A stretch of DNA of 47,454 nucleotides, from contig NZ_RQUX01000018.1 of NCBI RefSeq assembly GCF_003992115.1, positions 1 to 47,454 on the forward strand, in the 5' to 3' direction. This document shows, in pieces, positions 1 through 5,034 of the stretch. A model generated the notes under the pieces. That model worked only from the letters and a program-made list of their open reading frames with translations. It searched no databases and was not told where the DNA came from. This DNA is from Veillonella ratti. Lineage in GTDB: Bacteria > Bacillota > Negativicutes > Veillonellales > Veillonellaceae. Position numbers and translations under genes: made by a program. The stretch's first letter is position 1. Every line of letters starts with the position of its first letter.

Positions 1-196
1 ATTCAATAGTTATATTAGGTAAATATTTATCATTAGGCATTAATGCATCTTTATAACCATTGACTAAATCATAATAAGAAAAAGTTTCTAGTGCATGTCT
101 AGCAAAATCTTTATCATTTATAATTAGGTCTCTAGACTCCAATAATATAATTTGTTGATCATATGTTTTAAATGGTTTATCATATTCTATACTCAA
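1..196 (-). CDS. Abi_2 family (AbiD/AbiF-type) abortive-infection protein, 5' part
   Basis: Partial gene that runs off the left edge; only the first 65 or so residues are present. The N-terminus reads EYDKPFKTYDQQI, then LLESRDLII, then FSYYDLVNGYKDAL. That is the typical opening of Abi_2 proteins: a KPF/KPP-T-x-x-Q-I-x-L-x-x-RGL-x-I block followed by SYY-x-L-x-GY. Members are HEPN-related proteins that stop phage growth, and AbiF types have been reported to pair with a small RNA antitoxin. No ATG fits. I chose TTG (194-196) because GAGG lies 8 nt upstream and the frame closes at TAA further 5'. A terminator separates it from an upstream RNA gene. It sits where prophages carry lysogenic-conversion genes, next to the repressor cluster. 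Family call is fairly safe; the AbiF subtype is inferred. Confidence 0.82.
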   Translation of the reverse strand, partial: MSIEYDKPFKTYDQQIILLESRDLIINDKDFARHALETFSYYDLVNGYKDALMPNDKYLPNITIE

Positions 197-208
197 TTCA
201 GTATCCTC

Positions 209-239
209 AAAAAAAAAACCACTGCTGTATAAGCAGTGG
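209..239 (-). terminator. Intrinsic terminator between small RNA and Abi_2 gene
   Basis: Minus-strand stem CCACTGCT/AGCAGTGG (219-226 with 232-239), loop of 5 nt, followed by ten T. It lies 13 nt before the Abi_2 start codon, so most transcripts should end before the toxin gene. Confidence 0.9.
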
Positions 240-275
240 GACGGTGACCAGCACTTAAGCTGAAATCATTTTACT
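209..275 (-). ncRNA. Putative small RNA upstream of the Abi_2 gene (candidate antitoxin RNA)
   Basis: A transcript predicted to start near 275 and stop at the T-run ending at 209 would be about 65 nt and codes for nothing. It holds a small stem (CAGC/GCTG, 249-262) and ends in an 8-bp terminator stem. Promoter, short structured RNA, terminator, then toxin gene is the standard layout of type III-like RNA antitoxin units and has been described for AbiF genes. The boundaries come from promoter and terminator spacing only. Confidence 0.6.
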
Positions 276-281
276 ACTTAT

Positions 282-309
282 ACTATAACATGTTTTATTT
301 ATATGTCAA
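282..309 (-). promoter_or_regulatory. Promoter of the small RNA/Abi_2 unit
   Basis: On the minus strand, TTGACA (304-309) is a perfect -35 and TATAGT (282-287) a good -10 with an extended TG motif, 16 bp apart. The -35 overlaps the stop codon of the upstream gene ending at 306. Confidence 0.75.
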
Positions 310-686
310 TGTTTTTTTATTCTAACTAAATCGCCTATTTGAATAGGTGTATATTTTGGAAGTTTTCGATATGAGTAATTAGCGTTTGCAGTTTCTAGTT
401 TTTGCTTTTGGAATGAAATCCGTTTAAAACTAGATATTGGATTAAGCAGGTCAGTAGATATTTGTTTATATTTTCGACAAATAGAAAATTTGGGGTAGGC
501 TGTATCAATATATAAAGTGGCCTTGATGAGGTCATATGTACCATAATCTATATTATCAATTTTAACAGGGTCACCGATAGTAATTATATTTAACTGGTCA
601 TTTTCCATTGCTCCATCATTTGTCCCATAATCTACCATTACGGTAAACTCATCTATAATTTCAATAATTTTGTATGTATCATTCAT
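306..686 (-). CDS. Small FlgT-C-like protein of unknown function
   Basis: A 126-residue protein with no signal peptide or membrane segment. The first half has alternating hydrophobic strands (YKIIEIIDEFTVMVDYG, then GDPVKI and KATLYIDTAYPKFSIC), which resembles the C-terminal FlgT-like beta domain seen in small accessory proteins. The basic C-terminus ends GDLVRIKKH, also strand-like. It lies between the repressor/ImmA pair and the Abi_2 unit, on the same strand, with a weak ribosome binding site upstream. Its stop codon overlaps the promoter of the small RNA. A role in lysogenic conversion or exclusion is possible from position only. The fold assignment is tentative. Confidence 0.6.
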   Translation of the reverse strand: MNDTYKIIEIIDEFTVMVDYGTNDGAMENDQLNIITIGDPVKIDNIDYGTYDLIKATLYIDTAYPKFSICRKYKQISTDLLNPISSFKRISFQKQKLETANANYSYRKLPKYTPIQIGDLVRIKKH

Positions 687-815
687 GGTTATTTATCCTC
701 TCTTTAATAAAAAATGATATTGTAATTTTGGCCCCATTGGCTAAGCCCAAATTAATTAGTATTATTTTTTACTTGGAATAGCAATTACCTTGTATTTATC
801 TTACATAATATCTCC
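687..815. other. Intergenic stretch without a clear gene
   Basis: AT-rich spacer between the ImmA gene and the FlgT-C-like gene. It holds a small imperfect stem (TTGG..CCAA near 737-754) on the minus-strand transcript, which could slow or end transcription, but no T-run follows closely. I see no open frame with a ribosome binding site. Confidence 0.4.
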
Positions 816-1253
816 TTATTTAAAATAAATTTGTTTTAATCCTTCTAATCCTTCGGGGATACCGTGGCATTTAGCAAGGCAATAAAAGTTTAGTTCATTA
901 TTTTCTTTTAATAGGCTATCTGGAAGTAATAATTCAACCGCAAATGAGTTTGCTTGACGTTCTATTTTGTCAATAGAAAAGAGAGTATAACGGCTTAGAA
1001 ATGGAATATTCACATCTTTATGTAATAACATATGCCCTAATTCATGCGCACAGATGAACGGATGAAGTTCTTCTGGTGCATTTTCGTTAATATGAATTGT
1101 CTTCATTCGGAAGTGAGTATCACAATAACCTAAGATAGCGCCTAAGTTTTCGTATTTAACAACAATATCTAATGCCTTGCATATTGAAAAGGGATTATTG
1201 GTATTGTTGTTTTTTATTAATCTATTAACAGTACCTTTAATGTCCAATGGCAA
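816..1253 (-). CDS. ImmA/IrrE family metallo-endopeptidase
   Basis: 145 residues, a normal length for phage ImmA. The zinc-peptidase motif HELGH is at residues 70-74, and a downstream E-R-Q-A-N-x-F-A helix (about 98-104) supplies the usual third ligand. In ICEBs1 and many prophages ImmA cleaves the partner repressor to trigger induction. It directly follows the HTH repressor gene on the same strand with no gap, so the two are co-transcribed and probably form the lysogeny switch. The C-terminus is short and ends ..GLEGLKQIYFK. Confident family call. Confidence 0.93.
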   Translation of the reverse strand: MPLDIKGTVNRLIKNNNTNNPFSICKALDIVVKYENLGAILGYCDTHFRMKTIHINENAPEELHPFICAHELGHMLLHKDVNIPFLSRYTLFSIDKIERQANSFAVELLLPDSLLKENNELNFYCLAKCHGIPEGLEGLKQIYFK

Positions 1254-1697
1254 TCAGTCCTCTTTGTCCTTGTTTTTGTACTTATTAGGTGTAAATTTTT
1301 GTTTTGCTCTGCTTTTCGCAAGTCGAATTGAGGACTCAAGAGAGATACGTAATAGTTCCTTGGTTTCCTCATCCATTTCTTCGTCACCATTGAAAAAGTT
1401 TAAGGCAGATTTATCGTCAAGATCATCTAAGATATTTTGTAAACGTTTCTGAATGTCACGTTCGTCTTTTTGTGTAAAATTATTTTGCGGTGAGGTAGAA
1501 TTATTGATTCCGTGAAGTGTATTCATATCAACGTTGAAAAAATCTGCTATACCTTCAAGGATTTCAAAACTAGGTTTTCTTTGATTTCTTTCGTACATAC
1601 TAATTAAGCTTTTGGATATTTTAAGATAATCTGCTAGTTCTGATTGTGTAACTTTGCGTGTAGTTCGTAAATTATATAATGTTTCTCCGAACGTCAT
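1254..1697 (-). CDS. XRE-family repressor (CI-like) of the left phage
   Basis: 147 residues. An N-terminal helix-turn-helix covers about residues 5-60 (LRTTRKVTQSELADYL, then SLISMYERNQRKPS). The remainder is charged and helical and lacks the LexA-type S24 peptidase, which fits ImmA-dependent inactivation. It is transcribed away from the Cro-like gene at 1836 across a 138-bp operator region, and its own promoter is overlapped by an operator-like palindrome. The ribosome binding site AAGGAAGTG is just upstream. Likely keeps the early plus-strand operon silent in the lysogen. Confidence 0.9.
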   Translation of the reverse strand: MTFGETLYNLRTTRKVTQSELADYLKISKSLISMYERNQRKPSFEILEGIADFFNVDMNTLHGINNSTSPQNNFTQKDERDIQKRLQNILDDLDDKSALNFFNGDEEMDEETKELLRISLESSIRLAKSRAKQKFTPNKYKNKDKED

Positions 1698-1726
1698 TTG
1701 AAATTCACTTCCTTTCTTTTAATTAA

Positions 1727-1755
1727 ATAATATCACATTGAGTGAGTAAATACAA
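1727..1755 (-). promoter_or_regulatory. Repressor promoter with embedded operator
   Basis: On the minus strand TTGTAT (1750-1755) and TATTAT (1727-1732) are spaced 17 bp. The palindrome TCACATTGAGTGA (1733-1745) fills the spacer, so the repressor could control its own gene. Confidence 0.6.
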
Positions 1756-1763
1756 TGAAAAAG

Positions 1764-1815
1764 TTCACATAAAGTGATTGACAACTTTTTAGACATGTAG
1801 TAAACTTTAAGTGAA
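1764..1815 (+). promoter_or_regulatory. Early rightward promoter with two operators
   Basis: TTGACA (1778-1783) and TAAACT (1801-1806) are spaced 17 bp and drive the Cro-like gene. An operator TTCACATAAAGTGA lies at 1764-1777, just before the -35. The inverted copy ACTTTAAGTGAA covers 1804-1815 and overlaps the -10, so bound repressor would block polymerase. Confidence 0.75.
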
Positions 1816-1835
1816 CTTAGAAAGGAGGGATAAAA

Positions 1836-2033
1836 ATGAAGATGAGTATTGGTGAAAAACTTACAAAGCTAAGAAACTCTAAAAATTTAACGCAAAAAGA
1901 ACTAGCAACTAAGTTAGGAATATCTAGTACATCTATTGCTATGTATGAAATTAACGAAAGGGTACCTCGTGATGAAATTAAAAAGCGTATAGCTTCTTTT
2001 TTTGATGAATCAGTGCAAAATATATTTTTTTAA
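1836..2033 (+). CDS. Cro-like XRE-family regulator
   Basis: 65 residues, almost wholly a helix-turn-helix domain (KLTKLRNSKNLTQKELATKL, then STSIAMYEINERVPRDE). It is the first gene of the plus-strand early operon and is divergent from the repressor, the usual place for Cro. AAGGAGGG lies 8 nt before ATG. Another operator copy (2042-2053) follows its stop codon. It probably competes with the repressor for the same sites to favour lytic growth. Confidence 0.88.
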   Translation: MKMSIGEKLTKLRNSKNLTQKELATKLGISSTSIAMYEINERVPRDEIKKRIASFFDESVQNIFF

Positions 2034-2041
2034 CAATGAAG

Positions 2042-2053
2042 TTCACTTAAAGT
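2042..2053 (+). promoter_or_regulatory. Operator copy downstream of the Cro-like gene
   Basis: TTCACTTAAAGT is the exact reverse complement of the operator at 1804-1815 and differs by one base from 1764-1775. It sits before the ribosome binding site of the next gene; it could be a DNA-looping or roadblock site. Confidence 0.55.
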
Positions 2054-2076
2054 TAATTTTAGAAGGAGCGAGGTTA

Positions 2077-2217
2077 ATGCCACCAAATAAAAAAGCTAAG
2101 TTAGGAAAGAAGCTTTTTATGAAAATAGAGTATAAAAAAAGGCAAGCAGAGCAGTGCTTACCTTTTAGTGTAAAAGTAAAAAATAAGTTGTTGGTAGAAA
2201 TAAGCTTAAAAGCCTAG
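2077..2217 (+). CDS. Small basic protein of unknown function (MPPNKK..)
   Basis: 46 residues, strongly basic, no recognised domain. I chose ATG 2077 because AGAAGGAGCGAGG precedes it; longer frames lack a ribosome binding site. The N-terminus MPPNKK resembles those of two later early genes (MPPKEK at 2572 and MPLQEK at 4135), suggesting a family or a shared start cassette. A hairpin that serves as terminator for the opposite strand lies inside it (2141-2162). Its 3' end overlaps the converging gene at 2206 by 12 bp. Function unknown. Confidence 0.55.
   Translation: MPPNKKAKLGKKLFMKIEYKKRQAEQCLPFSVKVKNKLLVEISLKA
2134..2162 (-). terminator. Terminator for the minus-strand gene 2206-2523
   Basis: Minus-strand stem GGTAAGCA/TGCTTGCC with one mismatch (2155-2162 with 2141-2148), 6-nt loop, then seven T (2134-2140). 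It lies about 44 nt past the stop of that gene and inside the plus-strand gene 2077-2217. Confidence 0.75.
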
Positions 2218-2523
2218 TTGTTTAACTACATAATCCTCCGCAGCTTTGCCTTGCATTTCTTCCCAAGATGAAAAATCAGTATGAGCAACTATATAGTTGT
2301 CCCACTCTTCATCAGGTATTGCAAGAAAGTCTTCTTTAGATTCAATAGTAAATGGAGAATTCTCTAGAAATTCATCAATACTGCTAGAGTCTGTATGATG
2401 CCTCATAAAGCTAGGTGGGAATAGTTCGTCAAATGGAACAGCTGAAGTTTCTGACAATTTTTTAGCGTTTGCACTAAGCTCATTTAAAGATTTTTCTAGG
2501 GCGTCTAATCCTTCTATTTTCAT
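2206..2523 (-). CDS. Conserved phage hypothetical protein (moron 1)
   Basis: 105 residues, acidic. It begins MKIEGLDALEKSLNEL and continues with FDELFPPSFMRHHT, SKEDFLAIPDEEWD and SWEEMQGKAAEDYVVKQLGF. I recognise this style from hypothetical proteins of other Bacillota phages but know no function. It is read against the early operon from its own promoter (TGCTATAAT, -10 at 2547-2552), with AGGAGG 7 nt before ATG and a terminator downstream, so it should be expressed independently, perhaps in the lysogen. Its stop region overlaps the convergent gene at 2217. Confidence 0.8.
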   Translation of the reverse strand: MKIEGLDALEKSLNELSANAKKLSETSAVPFDELFPPSFMRHHTDSSSIDEFLENSPFTIESKEDFLAIPDEEWDNYIVAHTDFSSWEEMQGKAAEDYVVKQLGF

Positions 2524-2556
2524 AATACACCTCCTTTCTTGAATTAATTATAGCAC
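2524..2556 (-). promoter_or_regulatory. Divergent start module 1 (promoter plus RBS, minus strand)
   Basis: Minus strand: extended -10 TGCTATAAT (TATAAT 2547-2552), then AAGAAAGGAGG and ATG 23 nt after the -10. No good -35 is visible. The other side carries GAAGGAG for the plus-strand gene at 2572. Confidence 0.75.
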
Positions 2557-2571
2557 GAAGGAGTGAAGCCA

Positions 2572-2775
2572 ATGCCACCAAAAGAAAAAGAGCCACAAGA
2601 AGATGTGACCCTTAAAGTATATAAGAAAAGAAAAACGCATATAAATTCACATTACACAAAAAGTATAAACCAGATGGTAAAAGAAAAGTTATTAAAAGGT
2701 TGTTTTATAAAACGAAAAGTTGAAAGAAGAAAGACGGTTATTCTAAATTATTTCGTATCTTTTCTTTTAACTTAA
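2572..2775 (+). CDS. Small basic protein of unknown function (MPPKEK..)
   Basis: 67 residues, very basic (many Lys/Arg), with a hydrophobic C-terminus VILNYFVSFLLT. GTG at 2563 is in frame, but ATG 2572 fits the spacing from GAAGGAG and matches the MPP start of neighbours. No domain recognised. It overlaps the converging gene 2738-3073 by 38 bp. It depends on transcription coming from the Cro-side promoter, since no plus-strand promoter is visible in the short gap before it. Confidence 0.5.
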   Translation: MPPKEKEPQEDVTLKVYKKRKTHINSHYTKSINQMVKEKLLKGCFIKRKVERRKTVILNYFVSFLLT

Positions 2776-3073
2776 TTAAATCAGTAGTATTAGGGAAATC
2801 TTCTGATTTGATTTCTTGGTCAATTTCGTTAGTTTCGATGAGATTAATAATGTAGTTCAAAGTTTTAAATATTTCCTCAATTTCACCTAAGGTAAATTTG
2901 AGTTCCAATGAATTAGATTTTAGTTTAGTGTATGCAGAATTAAAGCATGATTTTTCTTTTCCTGAAAGATCTAATTCTTCAAAATCAAAAATATCTAGGA
3001 GTAGATAATCAAGGGCGTTAAAAAGTAGCGTATGTTCGTTGGGGGTTAAGACGTATTTAAACTTTAAAGACAT
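2738..3073 (-). CDS. Hypothetical protein (moron 2)
   Basis: 111 residues, mostly helical and acidic: LTPNEHTLLFNALDYLLLDIFDFEEL, then TLGEIEEIFKTLNYIINLIE. I do not recognise the family. It starts at ATG with AAAGGTGG upstream, 27 nt after the extended -10 TGCTATAAT (3101-3106). It is convergent with, and overlaps, the plus-strand gene ending at 2775. A weak palindrome GTTTTATAAAAC (about 2707-2718) is the only downstream stem I see. Confidence 0.7.
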   Translation of the reverse strand: MSLKFKYVLTPNEHTLLFNALDYLLLDIFDFEELDLSGKEKSCFNSAYTKLKSNSLELKFTLGEIEEIFKTLNYIINLIETNEIDQEIKSEDFPNTTDLIKLKEKIRNNLE

Positions 3074-3109
3074 AGTAAATTCACCACCTTTCTAGCATTT
3101 ATTATAGCA
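3074..3109 (-). promoter_or_regulatory. Divergent start module 2
   Basis: Minus-strand TGCTATAAT (TATAAT 3101-3106) followed by AGAAAGGTGG and ATG at 3073. The plus side (GAAGAGAGGT..AAGCCAATG) starts the gene at 3139. Confidence 0.75.
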
Positions 3110-3143
3110 CGGAAAGGAAGCGAAGAGAGGTAAAGCCAATGAA
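3101..3143 (+). repeat. 43-bp direct repeat, copy 1
   Basis: Matches 3455-3497 over 43 bp with one difference (A at 3132, G at 3486). Contains the minus-strand -10 and the plus-strand ribosome binding site and start codon. Confidence 0.9.
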
Positions 3144-3720
3144 AGTAGAAATTAAAGAAAGTTTAAAGGAACTTATTTTAAAAAAAATAGAATGGTATAA
3201 AAAATCAGAAAATATAGGACAAGAAATAGATGCCACGATACCAAAATTGCTTGATTTATATATTAATTTAAAAGAAGAAGAGTCTTGCAGATGCAAGACC
3301 CTAAACAAGAAAAAATTACGAATTGTTAATAATGGCACTATCACTAATTTCAACGGTCAAGGTATCTGCAATATGACCATTAATGATACCGATAAGAGTT
3401 CCATGGATAATAGCACTGGAATTTTTAGAAATTTTATCCTTCCTTTCTTAGGACATTATAGCACGGAAAGGAAGCGAAGAGAGGTGAAGCCAATGAATGT
3501 ATCTAATAGCATGGAACGTTATTTAGTAAAAAGGCGGCTAAAAAAATTACTTGAAATTAGTGAAGAATTAAATAAAAAAGAGTATTCTCATACAACAAAA
3601 GTAAAAGAATACTCAAGAGAATATAACAAATTAGTAGATCAATTAGATAAAGCCATTGATGAAGAAGCTAGATGTTTAATTTGCTTAGTAGACAGTATAA
3701 AGAAAGGAGAAAAGGAATGA
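3139..3720 (+). CDS. Read-through open frame, probably an N-terminal gene fused to the gene at 3493
   Basis: A 193-residue frame. Residues 1-50 (MKVEIKESLKELILKKIEWYKK..) look like a normal small helical phage protein. Residues 51-118 are read antisense to the minus-strand gene 3316-3432 and its promoter module, giving unlikely sequence such as ILPFLGHYSTERKRREVKP. Residue 119 is the ATG of the next gene (3493). The first gene therefore seems to have lost its own stop when the second cassette was duplicated or inserted. Whether a 193-residue fusion is made, or only the internal product, is not decided by the sequence. Confidence 0.45.
   Translation: MKVEIKESLKELILKKIEWYKKSENIGQEIDATIPKLLDLYINLKEEESCRCKTLNKKKLRIVNNGTITNFNGQGICNMTINDTDKSSMDNSTGIFRNFILPFLGHYSTERKRREVKPMNVSNSMERYLVKRRLKKLLEISEELNKKEYSHTTKVKEYSREYNKLVDQLDKAIDEEARCLICLVDSIKKGEKE
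3278..3299 (-). terminator. Terminator for the minus-strand gene 3316-3432
   Basis: Perfect 7-bp stem GTCTTGC/GCAAGAC (3282-3288 with 3293-3299), 4-nt loop, followed on the minus strand by TCTTCTTCTTTT. It lies 17 nt beyond the stop codon. Confidence 0.65.
3316..3432 (-). CDS. 38-residue protein with probable ATT start (moron 3)
   Basis: The minus-strand frame reads SKNSSAIIHGTLIGIINGHI, then ADTLTVEISDSAIINNS and stop. It has regular beta-strand character unlike a chance frame. No ATG, GTG or TTG is in frame after the stop at 5'. ATT (3430-3432) lies 5 nt after AAGGAAGG and 22 nt after the extended -10, the same geometry as the ATG starts of its sister genes (23-28 nt). It has its own terminator. 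ATT starts are rare but known (infC). Function unknown. Confidence 0.5.
   Translation of the reverse strand: MSKNSSAIIHGTLIGIINGHIADTLTVEISDSAIINNS
3433..3463 (-). promoter_or_regulatory. Divergent start module 3
   Basis: Minus-strand TGCTATAAT (TATAAT 3455-3460), then AAGAAAGGAAGG before the ATT start at 3432. Confidence 0.7.
3455..3497 (+). repeat. 43-bp direct repeat, copy 2
   Basis: Second copy of 3101-3143, one mismatch. The length of the identity extends beyond what a promoter or RBS needs, pointing to recent duplication. Confidence 0.9.
3493..3720 (+). CDS. Small helical protein of unknown function
   Basis: 75 residues, MNVSNSMERYLVKRRLKKLL.., charged and predicted to be a helical hairpin, with a C-terminal half rich in Asp/Glu and Lys. 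GAGAGGTG precedes ATG 3493 with good spacing. It is the likely true start inside the longer frame 3139-3720. It overlaps the next gene by 4 bp (ATGA), a sign of translational coupling. No family recognised. Confidence 0.65.
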   Translation: MNVSNSMERYLVKRRLKKLLEISEELNKKEYSHTTKVKEYSREYNKLVDQLDKAIDEEARCLICLVDSIKKGEKE

Positions 3721-3863
3721 AATTAGAAATTAAAGGAAATGAAAAGTTAGAAAAGGCAATGAAAAGATTAGAAGCAGCACAAAAGGAATTAAAAGCTGCT
3801 GCATATGAGTTAAGTAGATTAGGTGTAGAAATAAAGTTAGAAATAAAAGATCCATGGAAATAA
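3717..3863 (+). CDS. Small coiled-coil protein
   Basis: 48 residues, nearly all helix with heptad character (NEKLEKAMKRLEAAQKELKAA). ATG overlaps the preceding stop in ATGA after AAAGGAGAAAAGGA. A bidirectional terminator follows directly. The start MKLEIKGNEKLEKAMKRL resembles the start of the minus-strand protein at 2523 (MKIEGLDALEKSLNEL), so they may be distant relatives. Function unknown. Confidence 0.65.
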   Translation: MKLEIKGNEKLEKAMKRLEAAQKELKAAAYELSRLGVEIKLEIKDPWK

Positions 3864-3899
3864 AAAAGAACCTCATTATTTCTAATAAGGTTCTTCAAA
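3864..3899. terminator. Bidirectional terminator between converging small genes
   Basis: Stem AGAACCT..ATTA with TAAT..AGGTTCT around a TTTC loop, flanked by A-run on the left and TTC on the right. Suits both the plus-strand gene ending at 3863 and the minus-strand gene ending at 3904. Confidence 0.65.
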
Positions 3900-3903
3900 A
3901 GAA

Positions 3904-4068
3904 TCATTTGATACAAGTTACAAGTTCTTCTAAAGCATGTTTAATATCTGCACCTAAATCATATAAAGCCTGCCAAGCTTCAGGTGGCAAATTATCTTCA
4001 TGTTTTTGTAAAGTTTCTTTGTAATTAGTTTCAAAATTTTCTACTATGGTTAACATTTTATCATTCAT
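3904..4068 (-). CDS. 54-residue hypothetical protein (moron 4)
   Basis: Reads MNDKMLTIVENFETNYKETL, then EAWQALYDLGADIKHALEEL and VTCIK. Acidic, helical, no known family. Start ATG (4066-4068) follows AAAGGGGGTGAT and lies 24 nt after the extended -10 TGCTATAAT at 4093-4098. A terminator follows its stop closely, so it is a self-contained transcription unit. Confidence 0.7.
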   Translation of the reverse strand: MNDKMLTIVENFETNYKETLQKHEDNLPPEAWQALYDLGADIKHALEELVTCIK

Positions 4069-4101
4069 AATATCACCCCCTTTCTTGATTTGATTATAGC
4101 A
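4069..4101 (-). promoter_or_regulatory. Divergent start module 4
   Basis: Minus-strand TGCTATAAT (TATAAT 4093-4098) plus AAGAAAGGGGGTGAT. The plus side has AAAAGGAGAGT for the gene at 4135. Confidence 0.75.
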
Positions 4102-4134
4102 TTTAAGAAATGAGGAATAAAAGGAGAGTAAACA

Positions 4135-4383
4135 ATGCCACTACAAGAAAAAAATAAGTTAAGTGAAACTGAAAGACAAATAATTATTAAATACTTAAAC
4201 GAAGAATTTAAGCCAAAATCTTTAAAACATGGAGTTAAGCAAGAGAAAGATGAGCCTGAAATTATTAAGAATATCATTTTAGAACTTAAAAAAATTGAAG
4301 GACTCACATATGCAGAAGCTTATGGAATCCTTCAAGCGGTAAAACAGAAATTAGAATATGAATCTAACTTTGTTTCTCTATAA
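4135..4383 (+). CDS. Hypothetical protein, helical
   Basis: 82 residues: MPLQEKNKLSETERQIIIKYL.., then IIKNIILELKKIEGLTYAEAYGILQAVKQKLEYE. The second part resembles the small DNA- or peptide-binding helix pairs of phage early proteins, but I cannot name a family. AAAAGGAGAG precedes ATG. It converges on the next minus-strand gene with a 20-bp overlap. Another of the plus-strand genes beginning MP[PL]. Confidence 0.65.
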   Translation: MPLQEKNKLSETERQIIIKYLNEEFKPKSLKHGVKQEKDEPEIIKNIILELKKIEGLTYAEAYGILQAVKQKLEYESNFVSL

Positions 4384-4861
4384 GTTCAAGAGAAATAATT
4401 TGAATGGGCTGTTCTTTATCTACAATTACAAACGGTAGCTGTGTATTACTGTTAAGCAAGGTTACGTTGTGAAGAGCTGGCGGTAGAAAGTCTAACTTTT
4501 TAAGATCTAATTTATTTAAGAGTTCAGGCTTACTACAACGTAAGAGAAGTTCAGCCGGTGTATGAAGTAACCAACCGGAAACGGTTTCAAAATTATCAAA
4601 ACGCCCTTCTAGACCTTTGGCAACTATTGGAAAATACGTTTGATAATCAAATAGACCAAGTAAAGATTCACTATGAACAGCATTATATGTTTTGCTAAAG
4701 GCTTTGTAGCTAGGCTTTCCTTCTTCATAAGGTAATGTAGTAGCTTGTAATAATTCATTGTTAGCCTTTAACGTCCAAACAAAATGGCATGGATTATAGT
4801 AATTGGTTAAGTCAAACATAATAGATTCTATGGCTTGCAATTCCTGTAATTTAAGTTCCAT
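4364..4861 (-). CDS. Hypothetical protein (moron 5)
   Basis: 165 residues, the largest of the minus-strand set. Begins MELKLQELQAIESIMFDL, includes NPCHFVWTLKANNELLQATTLPYEEGKPSYKAF-like compact sequence and ends SLELIEKQS. No catalytic motif or membrane segment stands out. ATG follows AAGGAGGTGA and lies 24 nt after TGCTATAAT (4886-4891). Its location between early genes, opposite strand and private promoter suggest a lysogen-expressed accessory gene. Function unknown. Confidence 0.72.
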   Translation of the reverse strand: MELKLQELQAIESIMFDLTNYYNPCHFVWTLKANNELLQATTLPYEEGKPSYKAFSKTYNAVHSESLLGLFDYQTYFPIVAKGLEGRFDNFETVSGWLLHTPAELLLRCSKPELLNKLDLKKLDFLPPALHNVTLLNSNTQLPFVIVDKEQPIQIISLELIEKQS

Positions 4862-4894
4862 ATTATCACCTCCTTTCTTGATTAGATTATAGCA
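4862..4894 (-). promoter_or_regulatory. Divergent start module 5
   Basis: Minus-strand TGCTATAAT (TATAAT 4886-4891), then AAGAAAGGAGGTGATA before the ATG at 4861. On the plus side GAGGGGGT precedes the gene at 4920. Confidence 0.75.
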
Positions 4895-4919
4895 TTAAAT
4901 TACAGAGGGGGTAATAACA

Positions 4920-5030
4920 ATGGGCAATGAATGGGATTCAGAAGATTGGAAAACGGAAGATGAAGAGACAGAATTAAGTGCAGAAGATGAACGCTTGGTT
5001 CAAGAAATTATAGATTGTTTGAAAGGATAA
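4920..5030 (+). CDS. Very small acidic protein
   Basis: 36 residues: MGNEWDSEDWKTEDEETEL.. ending EIIDCLKG. Strongly acidic, which could suggest DNA mimicry or a protein-binding tail, but nothing proves it. GAGGGGGTAATAACA gives a good ribosome binding site before ATG. Followed 4 nt later by the next gene of the same operon. Confidence 0.6.
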   Translation: MGNEWDSEDWKTEDEETELSAEDERLVQEIIDCLKG

Positions 5031-5034
5031 AAGA

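Noticed and set aside
737-760. Terminator after the ImmA gene
   Set aside because: The stem is weak and lacks a T-run, so it is only mentioned in the intergenic entry.
1177-1452. Plus-strand frame opposite ImmA and the repressor
   Set aside because: Shadow of two strong genes; hydrophobic start is only the complement of charged codons.
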